Source: a bacterium
GTDB taxonomy: Bacteria > JAGOBX01
DNA length: 50,075 bases
Direction: 5' to 3'
Assembly: GCA_029551925.1 (NCBI GenBank)
Contig: JAKPEO010000092.1
Span: 1 to 50,075, forward strand
Below the pieces are notes generated by a model. It was not told where the DNA came from and ran no database searches. It saw only the letters and a program-made list of their open reading frames with translations. The stretch's first letter is position 1; each line of letters begins with the position of its first letter. Position numbers and translations under genes: made by a program. Of this stretch, positions 42,283 through 50,075 are shown piece after piece.

Positions 42283-45200
42283 ATGAAAATCAAAAAAATT
42301 TTAAAAAAAATATTTGCGATATTCATAATTTTTTTGGCAGCTGCAATTGTTACCTTGTATTTTTCATTTAATGCAATCGTAAAAAATCTTAATAAAAGAA
42401 TATTTACTTTTATTTTGAAAACCTTGGATAATGAAGTAAAGGAAATAGAAGTAAATATTCGCGGCTATAAATTTGATTGGCGCAACAGAAAACTCTATTT
42501 TTACGGAATTGAAATTAACGGACATTTAGAAAATAATGATGCTAATAGTTATATAGATGAAATAATATTGACTTTGAATTATCACGATTGGAAATATCCT
42601 ATAAATTTTGTGGAAATAAAAAACGGCAATCTGCATACAATTTTACATTCATTAGAATTAGTCAATAAAATCAAGGAATTACTAAAAGCGCCGCCAAGCG
42701 CTGTTGATTCTTATTTTATTCGCAATTTAAAAATTACTAATATTAATTTATTCGGCTATGATAAATTTTCAGATATAAAAGCATCATTAAATAATTTGAA
42801 TTTATTGCTGAATTTCGAGAAAAAAGAGATTGCTAATATAAAAATAGAAACCAATAATTTGAATTTTTATGTTTTTAATAAAGGGATATTGTCGTTTTTA
42901 AAAGAGCAAAAATTTAATATTGCAGAAACGGACGAACATACATTATTTGAAGATTTGATATTTGAATATTCTGTCGGCGATGCAAAAAAAAATCAAGCGC
43001 CGCATTATAAATTACTTTTACACAATAAAAAAACTGTTTTGAAAATCGACCGTATTGAAGATACTCGGCTAATTTTTGAACTTTTGAATTTAGATTTGCC
43101 ATTTCCGCAAGCGAAAATGAAAGTCAATCTTTTTTATGATTGTTTGTCGCCGCATTTTTACGGCGCGGGCAATTTGGAATTAGACAACAATAATTTTAAA
43201 ATATCGTATCAGGATAATATTTTTAAATTATCAGATAATAAAAGGGATTATTTAGTATATGATTTTAATCAGCGCATCCCTGCAAAATTAACAATACACA
43301 ATTTTCAAATAGGTAAATATTTTGAAAAGATAAATGGCGCTGTATCATTAGATTTAGATTTAAAAAAGATTTATGATACTCCGGAATTATTTGTAAAATT
43401 AAATGCGAAAAATTTATATTATAACAAAATTCATTATTCTGGCAATATCGAGGCAAATATAAATTTTTTAGAAAAATCTAAATTGAAACCAGTAAAACTA
43501 AAAGCCAAATCTGATTATTCTAATATTAACGACGAAAAAATAAAATTTGAAATAGACTGCACTTATCAAAATTATGATATTTTGATAAATAAACTTCATA
43601 TTGCGCCGATAATGCCGTTTGATGTTTATAATCAGACAATCTCGACATATTTTGATTGCGATACTGGAATATTAGAGCTTTCTCCGCGACAGATAAAATT
43701 ATCAGGTCACGCAAAACTTACAAATTTATTAGAGGCAAATAAAGTATTTTTCGTTTATAATATTAAATCAGATAGTTTTGTATTTGACTATAATTACGCT
43801 GATTTCAGTTTTTCAGGATTCGGCCATTTAATAGATGAAAATTTACGTTTTAATTTTCGAACGATTTATAAAAATAAATTACTGGCGAATATATTCGGGC
43901 AGCATAATATTATAAACAAATCATTTGCTGTTGAAACCACAGAGCGCAGCGCATTAAAATTTAAGTTGAGTTATTTTAATCTTCAAAAAATTGATTTTTC
44001 TGCGGAATTAAACGAAAGATTCCTTGATGCTATTAGTTATCCAAAAAAACTTTTAGATTTTAATTCATATATAGATATTAATGTTCGCGATAAAATAATT
44101 TATAAATTGAAACTTTTATATTCTGAAAAAAACGGAGATAAAATACTCGCTTATGTTGACGGCGTTAATCAAAAAGTCAACATTGAAAAATTAGTTTTTG
44201 AAATACCTTCGCAAAAAGGGACTATTACGCTTTCTGGCGTATTTGACGGCGATATTTTTAAAAGAACAGGCTCTGTAAATTTAAAAGCTAATTTGAATAA
44301 TGTTAATTATGAAAACTTAAAAATTACTGGGAATATGCTGTTAAATGCATATATTGATTTGAGAAATGAAGAATATAAAGGGACTATTAATTCTACAAAT
44401 ATTGATATAAACAATACATTGATTGACAATATAAATTTGATATTTGACTATAAAAAGAATTTATTGAAATTTGAAAGATCGAATAATTTAGGATATAGTT
44501 TAGCTGGTGAAATTGAAAACAGAGATAATACGATAAATATTAAAGATTTGAGAATATTCAGCGATACACTTCCTATATCGTATATAATTGGAACCTATAA
44601 TAAAATCAATAATGCGATAAATATAAAATATAGACATTTAGCAAATAATTTAGCGAATTTAGCAATTTATTCGGATTTTATAAGAAAGATAGAAGGAACA
44701 GGAAAATTTGAATTAGAGATAACAAACAAAATTACCGAACCGATAATAAATGCGGAATTAGCATTTAATAATGTCAATCTTTATTTGATGCAATATGTCA
44801 GAGAATTAAGAAATCTTAATGGCTCGATAAAAATAAAAAATAATAATGTATTTTTTGAAAATGTTCAAATGAATAATCATCGTGGCAGTATAATACTCAC
44901 AAGCGATACGGGGTCTAATTTGAATAATTTAAATTTGAATGTGATTGCTTCAAAGATAAAGGTCGAAGTGCCGGAAGTAGAAATGGTCGGAGAAGCTGAT
45001 ATAAATGGTAAATTGGTGGGGACATTGAAAAAACCTGTATTTAAAGGCAGTGCTTATGTCAGCAATGCGCAATTTACCTATCCGCCATTAAAGCCGCAGC
45101 CGGACAGCAAATACGATTCGAATGCAGTGTATCCCTATTGGGATGCTAATGTTCATATTCGTGAAAATGTTTGGTATCGTTATCCGATGATAAATGTTGA

Positions 45201-45999
45201 GTTGGATAAAGGCAACACAATACATTTTTTAGGAGATAAATATCATTTAAGAGTAAAGGGTTATTTAAGTAGCAGAAGCGGAAATATTACTTATTTAAGT
45301 CAGCGTTTTAATTTGAATTTTGTCGAAATGAATGTGAATAGCGAAGCCGGTGTGCCGATAGTAAACGGCGAAGCCAGCGCCGTTATCGACGGATTAGAAA
45401 TAAAATTATTATATAGTGGACCGGTAGATAAATTTAAACCGACATTTCGTGCGCCAGCGCGGCCGGAATTGACAGAAGAAGATGTACATAAAATTGTTAG
45501 GACTGGAACAACAGGCAATCTCACGCAATTGCAGCGTGTAATTAATATTGAAGAAGATTACAGTGCCGCGAAATTTGTTGATAAAAATGTCAGTTCGTTT
45601 TTATTGCGGCCGCTAGAACAAAAATTAATGGATGAATTTAATTTATATATTAATGTTAACGCTCCTGTATTTGAAAATATATTGCGCCGCGAAAAAACAA
45701 GCGATACAGATGCGCTGTATAATAATTTATTGTTAAATACTACATTTTCAATAGGCAAATATTTTGCGAAAAATTTGTATTTAGAATATCGCGGACAATT
45801 AGTGAATATGCCTGATGAAAATCCTGGTAGCAGTAGTCAAGGATTGACTTCGTATCGAACCGGTTTGAAATCTGAATTAGAAGCAAAATATAGATTTGAT
45901 AAAGAGACATTTTTAAGATATAAATGGTCGCCGGCAATAGAGCGAGACAAAGATGCAGAGCATTTTATAATGTTAGAAAAACGAATAAAATTTAGATAA
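42283..45999 (+). CDS. TamB/DUF490-family translocation-assembly protein
   Basis: The 1238-residue protein has an N-terminal signal anchor (IFAIFIIFLAAAIVTLYFSF) and a very long beta-rich body of repeated amphipathic strands, typical of AsmA/TamB-like bridges. The C-terminal third matches the TamB domain: GNITYLSQRFNLNFVEMNVN, GEASAVIDGLEIKLLYSGPVDKFKPTF and ELTEEDVHKIV. Such proteins span the periplasm, anchored in the inner membrane, and are linked to outer-membrane protein assembly and phospholipid transport. The start codon directly follows the previous stop. No BamA/TamA partner lies in the window. Confidence 0.88.
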   Translation: MKIKKILKKIFAIFIIFLAAAIVTLYFSFNAIVKNLNKRIFTFILKTLDNEVKEIEVNIRGYKFDWRNRKLYFYGIEINGHLENNDANSYIDEIILTLNYHDWKYPINFVEIKNGNLHTILHSLELVNKIKELLKAPPSAVDSYFIRNLKITNINLFGYDKFSDIKASLNNLNLLLNFEKKEIANIKIETNNLNFYVFNKGILSFLKEQKFNIAETDEHTLFEDLIFEYSVGDAKKNQAPHYKLLLHNKKTVLKIDRIEDTRLIFELLNLDLPFPQAKMKVNLFYDCLSPHFYGAGNLELDNNNFKISYQDNIFKLSDNKRDYLVYDFNQRIPAKLTIHNFQIGKYFEKINGAVSLDLDLKKIYDTPELFVKLNAKNLYYNKIHYSGNIEANINFLEKSKLKPVKLKAKSDYSNINDEKIKFEIDCTYQNYDILINKLHIAPIMPFDVYNQTISTYFDCDTGILELSPRQIKLSGHAKLTNLLEANKVFFVYNIKSDSFVFDYNYADFSFSGFGHLIDENLRFNFRTIYKNKLLANIFGQHNIINKSFAVETTERSALKFKLSYFNLQKIDFSAELNERFLDAISYPKKLLDFNSYIDINVRDKIIYKLKLLYSEKNGDKILAYVDGVNQKVNIEKLVFEIPSQKGTITLSGVFDGDIFKRTGSVNLKANLNNVNYENLKITGNMLLNAYIDLRNEEYKGTINSTNIDINNTLIDNINLIFDYKKNLLKFERSNNLGYSLAGEIENRDNTINIKDLRIFSDTLPISYIIGTYNKINNAINIKYRHLANNLANLAIYSDFIRKIEGTGKFELEITNKITEPIINAELAFNNVNLYLMQYVRELRNLNGSIKIKNNNVFFENVQMNNHRGSIILTSDTGSNLNNLNLNVIASKIKVEVPEVEMVGEADINGKLVGTLKKPVFKGSAYVSNAQFTYPPLKPQPDSKYDSNAVYPYWDANVHIRENVWYRYPMINVELDKGNTIHFLGDKYHLRVKGYLSSRSGNITYLSQRFNLNFVEMNVNSEAGVPIVNGEASAVIDGLEIKLLYSGPVDKFKPTFRAPARPELTEEDVHKIVRTGTTGNLTQLQRVINIEEDYSAAKFVDKNVSSFLLRPLEQKLMDEFNLYINVNAPVFENILRREKTSDTDALYNNLLLNTTFSIGKYFAKNLYLEYRGQLVNMPDENPGSSSQGLTSYRTGLKSELEAKYRFDKETFLRYKWSPAIERDKDAEHFIMLEKRIKFR

Positions 46000-46017
46000 A
46001 AAGGAGCTATTTAATTA

Positions 46018-46869
46018 ATGAAAAAAATATTTTTTATTTTAAGTGGTTTTATTATTTTTTTTACTGCGAATTTTTTAAATGCGCGTAATTTACAAGAAAT
46101 ATTAGCGGCTAAAAAATTGCGGGTAGGTATGAGCGATGATTATAATAATTATTTGAAAAATGATAGCGGTGAAATAATCGCCGGATTTAATTATGACTTA
46201 ATAAAAAAATTCGCAGATTATTTAGAAGTAGAACTCGAAATTGTTTTTATAGATAATTTCAGTAAATATTTTTCAAAAGATATTGGCGGGAATATAGTAG
46301 ACAAAAACGATATATATATTCCTTATATTTTTGAAAATAATGAGATTGATATTGCAGTAGATTTTATAACTAAAAATGAATGGCGTGACAGATTGCTTGA
46401 TTTTGTAAAAATTATTGATAATAGACAAATTTTATATACAAATTCAAAAAAAAAAATAATAAAAAAAATTGAAGAACTTGACGGCAAACGTTTTATATTA
46501 TGGGAAAATACGAGTTATCAAGATACATTTGAAAAATATTTATTACCGCGTCTTAAAGATATTGAATATAAATACGAAAATGCAAATGAAGAGCATTTTA
46601 TAAAAAAAATAAATGATAATGAAGCGGATTACAGCATTGTTGACACTATTACATTTATTTATTTTAAAAAGAAATATCCAAACATTGAAAATTGTTTAGC
46701 GGTGAGCGATATAGAAGAATTATGTTGGGCGTTAAGTAAAGAAAATGCAAGTTTGAAAAATGAATTAGAAAAATTTTTAAAAAATCTGCGAAAATCTAAT
46801 AAATTTGATACAATATTCAAAAAATATTATATAATGTCAGAACAAGGATATAATCAAATATTAAAATGA
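46018..46869 (+). CDS. Family 3 (amino-acid-type) periplasmic substrate-binding protein
   Basis: The 283-residue protein has a signal peptide (IFFILSGFIIFFTANFLNA), then a bilobed SBP_bac_3 fold: KKLRVGMSDDYNNYL, AGFNYDLIKKFADYLEVELEIVF, EIDIAVDFITKNEWRDRLLDF and SIVDTITFIYFKKKYP. These bind amino acids or small polar ligands for ABC importers or sensor proteins. No permease or ATPase gene is adjacent, so the partner is elsewhere. A strong AAGGAG precedes the ATG; the next gene begins within its stop (ATGA) or 15 nt after. Confidence 0.85.
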   Translation: MKKIFFILSGFIIFFTANFLNARNLQEILAAKKLRVGMSDDYNNYLKNDSGEIIAGFNYDLIKKFADYLEVELEIVFIDNFSKYFSKDIGGNIVDKNDIYIPYIFENNEIDIAVDFITKNEWRDRLLDFVKIIDNRQILYTNSKKKIIKKIEELDGKRFILWENTSYQDTFEKYLLPRLKDIEYKYENANEEHFIKKINDNEADYSIVDTITFIYFKKKYPNIENCLAVSDIEELCWALSKENASLKNELEKFLKNLRKSNKFDTIFKKYYIMSEQGYNQILK

Positions 46870-46883
46870 AAAGGTGTGAAAAA

Positions 46884-47417
46884 ATGAAAAAAAAAAAAAT
46901 AACTGATAAAGATTGGCGTAAAATAAAGTTGATAATTATGGATGTTGATGGCGTGCTGACAAAGAATGATATTACATATTATTCAAACGGTTGCGAGAGC
47001 AAAACATTTAATGTTAAAGACGGTCGCGGAATAATTGAAGCACAGACAGTTGGAATAAAATTTGGTATTATAACAGCGCGTGGTTCTGAGATGGTTTTGC
47101 GCCGCGCTACTGAATTAGGAATAGAATACATTTATCAAAATGCAAAAAATAAACTCGCAGCGTTTTTGGATATTTTAAAAAAAACTAAATGTTCTGCGGA
47201 CGAAACAATTTATATGGGAGATGAAGTAATAGATATACCTGTGATGCTGAAAACCGGCATAGCAATTGCGGTAAATGACGCGGCAAATGATGTGTTGAAA
47301 GTCGCAGATTATATAACAAAAAAAAATGGCGGAGATGGCGCAGTGCGCGAAGTGATAGAATTATTGTTGACAAAACAAAAAAAATGGAGCAAGATAATAT
47401 CTAAATATTTTGAATAA
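46884..47417 (+). CDS. kdsC: KdsC-type 3-deoxy-D-manno-octulosonate-8-phosphate phosphatase
   Basis: The 177-residue HAD-family phosphatase has the nucleophile motif IIMDVDGVLT (Asp20, Asp22), ESKTFNVKDGRGI as expected for the KdsC C0 substrate region, TARGSE, a conserved Lys in NAKNKLAAF and YMGDEVIDIPVM for metal binding, ending with NGGDGAVREVIELLL. It removes phosphate from Kdo-8-P in LPS core synthesis, usually as a tetramer. The first in-frame ATG (46866) overlaps the previous gene, but AAGGTGTG fits the ATG at 46884, which I prefer. The start is followed by a run of 13 A (46887-46899). Confidence 0.88.
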   Translation: MKKKKITDKDWRKIKLIIMDVDGVLTKNDITYYSNGCESKTFNVKDGRGIIEAQTVGIKFGIITARGSEMVLRRATELGIEYIYQNAKNKLAAFLDILKKTKCSADETIYMGDEVIDIPVMLKTGIAIAVNDAANDVLKVADYITKKNGGDGAVREVIELLLTKQKKWSKIISKYFE

Positions 47418-47478
47418 AACAAATAAAATTTTGTGAGGGTAATTAAGAATATTTAGTAAATTAAATTTATAAAATTAA

Positions 47479-47500
47479 CATTTGCGCAAATACGCAAATG
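47479..47500. repeat. Short copy of the palindromic repeat
   Basis: CATTTGCG-CAAATA-CGCAAATG forms an 8-bp perfect inverted repeat around a 6-nt loop. It is the 30-bp palindrome of 16422 with 8 central bases missing. It lies 23 bp upstream of the Hpt ATG and is followed by a short T-run (GTTTTT), so it could be a terminator after kdsC or an operator for the Hpt gene. Confidence 0.7.
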
Positions 47501-47523
47501 TGTTTTTAATCAGGGGAAGAATT

Positions 47524-47880
47524 ATGTCAGAAAATTTAATTTCAGATAATGATGATATAGTAAAAGAATGGTTGAATTATTTTGATAATGATCCGGATTT
47601 TACGATTGTTACATTTGAATTTGTTAAAACTTTACCGAATTATATCCAAAAATTAGAGAAATTTTTCGTTGAAAAAAATCAGAGCGAACTTCAAAAAATC
47701 GCACATTCATTAAAGGGTTCATCTGGCTCGGTAGGTGCTTTTGATATGTGCGAACTATTTACTCAAATGGATTTAGAATTGAAAAAAGAAAAACCCGATT
47801 ATAATTTTGTTAATGATTTATTTTGTCAGATAAAAACTATTTATAATAAAATTCCGAAAAAGTATTTTGAAGAGGCGTAG
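47524..47880 (+). CDS. Orphan Hpt (histidine phosphotransfer) protein
   Basis: The 118-residue protein is one Hpt domain with the phospho-acceptor motif AHSLKGSSGSVGA (His61) between helices (FVKTLPNYIQKLEKFF and CELFTQMDLELKK). Such proteins shuttle phosphate between a hybrid kinase receiver and a response regulator. The open frame extends upstream across the palindrome to 47482, but AGGGGAAG just before the ATG at 47524 marks the true start. No kinase lies next to it; the hybrid kinase at 4867, whose receiver needs an Hpt partner, is a candidate donor. Confidence 0.88.
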   Translation: MSENLISDNDDIVKEWLNYFDNDPDFTIVTFEFVKTLPNYIQKLEKFFVEKNQSELQKIAHSLKGSSGSVGAFDMCELFTQMDLELKKEKPDYNFVNDLFCQIKTIYNKIPKKYFEEA

Positions 47881-47885
47881 ATGCA

Positions 47886-49130
47886 ATGTCTCCTAAATAC
47901 ATTGCGATTTTAATTTTTTTACTTACTTACATTATTATCACTGGCAGAAGATTGAATATTTTGAAAATCGGCAGACCTGGCGGCGTTATGCTTGGAGTAT
48001 TGCTGCTGATAATATTTAAAGTAATCACTCCAGACAAAACTATAATTTTAGTTAATTGGGATACAATATTATTATTACTAGGAATGATGATAATAATCGA
48101 GCATTTATCAGAAGCAGGATTTTTCAATGTTTTAGCAGCAAAGATTGATAGTTATAATTTATCAGATAAAAATTTATTGGCTGTAGTTGTATTTGTATTT
48201 GGCGGATTAGCTGCGTTTCTTGTGAATGATGTTGTTTGCATTTTTATGACGCCGCTTTTGATTATAATGATAAAACAACGAAATCTTAATCCGCTGCCTT
48301 TTTTATTGGCATTAGCGACAGCCACTAATTTAGGCGGCGCTATAACATTCACTGGCAATCCGCAAAATATGATTGTTGGCACGCTTTCCAAACTTTCGTA
48401 TTCGAAATATTTTCTATTAATGCTGCCTATCGGAATTATTACGCTAATTATCAATTATATTATTTTATTAAAACTATTTAAAAATATTTCTGCTGAAAAA
48501 AAACAGAATTTAAGCAATATTTCTAAAACTGCGAAAAAACCGCTGTTTAAACGCTCAATTTTTGCAATTATATTAGTAATTATTTTGTTTTTTGCTGAAT
48601 TTAATATGCCGTGGTCTGCGATAGCAGGAGCTACCTTTTTGATTGTGCTTGCGCATCGCGATGAAATCGAGATACTTCGTAAAATTGATTGGAATTTACT
48701 TTTGTTTTTTAGTGGGTTATTTGTAGTTATCGGAGCATTGAAGGAAACAGGCGCAACTGATTATATAATAAATTATGCGCGATTATATCTTAAAGGCTCG
48801 ACATTCAAACAATTTTGGATTTTCGGGATATTGACATTATTCGGTTCAAATATTTTTGCTAATGTGCCGTATGTATTAGTTTCTGCTGAATGGATTAAAG
48901 AATTGTCTAATCCTGATTTAATGTGGTATGTATTGGCCTTCGGCAGCACAGTAGCTGGAAATTTGACTATTATCGGAGCAATAGCAAATATAATTGTAAT
49001 TGAAAAAGCTCGCGATATTTGCGAAATAACATTTTGGGATTATTTTAAATTCGGGTTTCCTTCAACTATCGTAAATTTTATCGTAGGTATGAATATCCTA
49101 TGGCTTTATCATATAATCGGATTATTATGA
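47886..49130 (+). CDS. ArsB/NhaD/SLC13-type anion permease
   Basis: The 414-residue protein has about eleven to twelve membrane helices and the family's paired re-entrant motifs: AAFLVNDVVCIFMTPLLI with GGAITFTGNPQNMIVG, and SNIFANVPYVLVSAEW with STVAGNLTIIGAIANII in the second half. It belongs to the ion transporter superfamily that includes arsenite (ArsB), citrate and sodium/proton carriers; lacking ars genes nearby, the substrate is undecided. It starts 5 nt after the Hpt stop and is the last gene of the plus-strand cluster. Confidence 0.85.
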   Translation: MSPKYIAILIFLLTYIIITGRRLNILKIGRPGGVMLGVLLLIIFKVITPDKTIILVNWDTILLLLGMMIIIEHLSEAGFFNVLAAKIDSYNLSDKNLLAVVVFVFGGLAAFLVNDVVCIFMTPLLIIMIKQRNLNPLPFLLALATATNLGGAITFTGNPQNMIVGTLSKLSYSKYFLLMLPIGIITLIINYIILLKLFKNISAEKKQNLSNISKTAKKPLFKRSIFAIILVIILFFAEFNMPWSAIAGATFLIVLAHRDEIEILRKIDWNLLLFFSGLFVVIGALKETGATDYIINYARLYLKGSTFKQFWIFGILTLFGSNIFANVPYVLVSAEWIKELSNPDLMWYVLAFGSTVAGNLTIIGAIANIIVIEKARDICEITFWDYFKFGFPSTIVNFIVGMNILWLYHIIGLL

Positions 49131-49173
49131 ATTTTAATTTTTAATAGTTTAACAACTAAATACAAGATTACTT

Positions 49174-49203
49174 AATGTGCGAATATGCGCACATTCGCAC
49201 ATT
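49174..49203. repeat. 30-bp near-perfect palindrome between converging genes
   Basis: Arms AATGTGCGAA and TTCGCACATT are perfect inverted repeats around a 10-bp centre (TATGCGCACA) that itself contains TGCGCA; only one symmetric pair breaks the dyad. Length and layout equal those of the copy at 16422, while several bases differ on both arms together, keeping the pairing. It sits between the permease and polyphosphate kinase stops, where a bidirectional terminator would be expected, but no T-run follows on either strand. Confidence 0.8.
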
Positions 49204-49213
49204 TCAAAAAAAA

Positions 49214-50074
49214 TCATAAACTAAAAAGTTTTAATTTTGTTTTTTTGTTTTTCTTTTCGCCTTTTTTGATGAATGAATAAATTTCTTTAAAATAATTTTT
49301 GGGATTGTTTTCGTGTTTTTTTATGTGTTTTTTATAAGCGCCGGTTTCATCAAGATACCAAGAATTTTGTTCATCCGCTAATTGTATTTTTAATATCTCA
49401 GCAATAAATTTTTTGTTTTCTTCGCTTTTAATAGGAAACAAAATTTCTATGCGTTTATCAAGATTGCGGCTCATCCAATCAGCACTTGACAGATAATATT
49501 CTTCGTCTCCGCCATTATAAAAATAAAATATCCGCGCATGCTCTAAAAATTGTCCTACTATGCTTTTAACTTTAATATTTTGGCTAATCTTTTTTAAATT
49601 CGGTCTTAAAATACATATACCGCGTACAATTAATTCGATTTTTACGCCAGCCATAGAAGCATTATAAAGCGCTTTTACTATTTCAGCATCATTAAGAGAA
49701 TTCATCTTTGCTATGATTTTTGCTTTTATTCCTTTTTTGGCATTTTCTGTTTCGCGTTCAATTAAAAATAAAAAATTCTTGCGTAAATCAAGCGGCGCAA
49801 CAGAAATACGATTAAAAACATCAGGCATAGAAAAACCAGTCAGTAAATTGAATAATATAGAAATATCTTCGCCGTATGTTGTATCACTAGTAAAAAAACT
49901 TAAATCAGTGTATAATTTAGCGGTAATTTCGTTGTAATTGCCAGTGGCAAGATGTATATATTTTGTTATAGTATTATTTTCTTTGCGGATAATCAAAAGC
50001 GCTTTTGCGTGGGTTTTTAAATCTGCAATTCCATATATAACATGCGCGCCAGCATTTTGTAATTTTTTTGTCCA
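49214..50074 (-). CDS. ppk: Polyphosphate kinase 1, C-terminal part (cut by window edge)
   Basis: The frame is open to the right edge and encodes the C-terminal two thirds of the PPK1 catalytic portion: GAHVIYGIADLKTHAKALLIIR, with the autophosphorylated His in LKTHAK, then HLATGNYNEITAKLY, SFFTSDTTYGEDI, ENAKKGIKAKIIAKMNSL, ELIVRGICILRP, FLEHARIFYFYNGGDEEYYLSSADWM (second essential His in LEHAR) and SWYLDETGAY near the end. It makes polyphosphate reversibly from ATP. The last ~30 residues are Lys/Asn-rich and unlike the usual tail. The true start lies outside the window. It converges with the permease gene. Confidence 0.95.
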   Translation of the reverse strand, partial: WTKKLQNAGAHVIYGIADLKTHAKALLIIRKENNTITKYIHLATGNYNEITAKLYTDLSFFTSDTTYGEDISILFNLLTGFSMPDVFNRISVAPLDLRKNFLFLIERETENAKKGIKAKIIAKMNSLNDAEIVKALYNASMAGVKIELIVRGICILRPNLKKISQNIKVKSIVGQFLEHARIFYFYNGGDEEYYLSSADWMSRNLDKRIEILFPIKSEENKKFIAEILKIQLADEQNSWYLDETGAYKKHIKKHENNPKNYFKEIYSFIKKGEKKNKKTKLKLFSL

Positions 50075-50075
50075 T

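Overview
The window is a very AT-rich stretch of bacterial chromosome (roughly 30% GC by eye) read with the standard bacterial code; TGA is used as a stop, often in ATGA overlaps. It encodes outer-membrane and LPS functions (a KdsC-type Kdo-8-phosphate phosphatase, a TamB-like protein, an O-antigen ligase/polymerase), a lipoprotein, IspD of the MEP isoprenoid pathway, prepilin-like proteins and many two-component proteins. This points to a Gram-negative-type (diderm), possibly uncultured, low-GC bacterium. The phylum cannot be fixed from this sequence alone.

Layout. 1-4.2 kb is a gene-poor accessory zone: an IS3-family remnant, an acyltransferase-3, a promoter/hairpin/T-run cassette that looks like a standalone ~92-nt RNA, a solitary HicB-like gene, and intergenic repeats. 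4.2-7.4 kb holds cheD and a large cytosolic hybrid histidine kinase, separated by a (CA)23 microsatellite. After tRNA-Val(TAC), 8.0-18.4 kb is a co-directional series: NtrC-type regulator, glycosyltransferase, B12-binding radical SAM enzyme, BioA, ABC-F ATPase, an unknown protein, an EamA transporter and a PHP phosphoesterase. 18.8-28.4 kb is on the minus strand: a TPR histidine kinase/hydrolase/membrane glycosyltransferase/two-pseudopilin operon, an oxaloacetate/pyruvate carboxyltransferase with tyrS, and guanine deaminase. 28.6-33.7 kb (plus) has an acidic membrane protein, a nitrilase-family enzyme, MoxR, a 59-aa protein and a PflX-like radical SAM protein; an iron-type alcohol dehydrogenase converges on it. 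34.8-35.7 kb is a decayed stretch with a Fic-like remnant followed by tRNA-Cys and tRNA-Pro. 35.8-49.1 kb is a tightly packed plus-strand cluster for envelope biogenesis and housekeeping (lipoprotein, ispD, TPR protein, GspM/PilO-like protein, U32 protein, O-antigen ligase, TamB, solute-binding protein, KdsC, Hpt, anion permease). Polyphosphate kinase enters from the right edge.

How the genes may work together (inference): the hybrid kinase (4.9 kb), NtrC-type regulator (8.0 kb), TPR kinase (24 kb) and lone Hpt protein (47.5 kb) could be pieces of one or more phosphorelays. BioA and the carboxyltransferase both relate to biotin-dependent carboxylation, although no biotin-carrier gene is visible. 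IspD, KdsC, the O-antigen ligase and TamB serve envelope construction.

The least-explained signals are non-coding: the candidate structured RNA at 2617-2708; a family of 30-bp near-perfect palindromes at 16422, 49174, 47479 (short form) and the left edge; a dispersed ~75-150-bp intergenic repeat whose core hairpin is kept while its sequence changes; and the CA microsatellite in front of the hybrid kinase. No CRISPR array, rRNA, intact mobile element or obvious defence system was seen.
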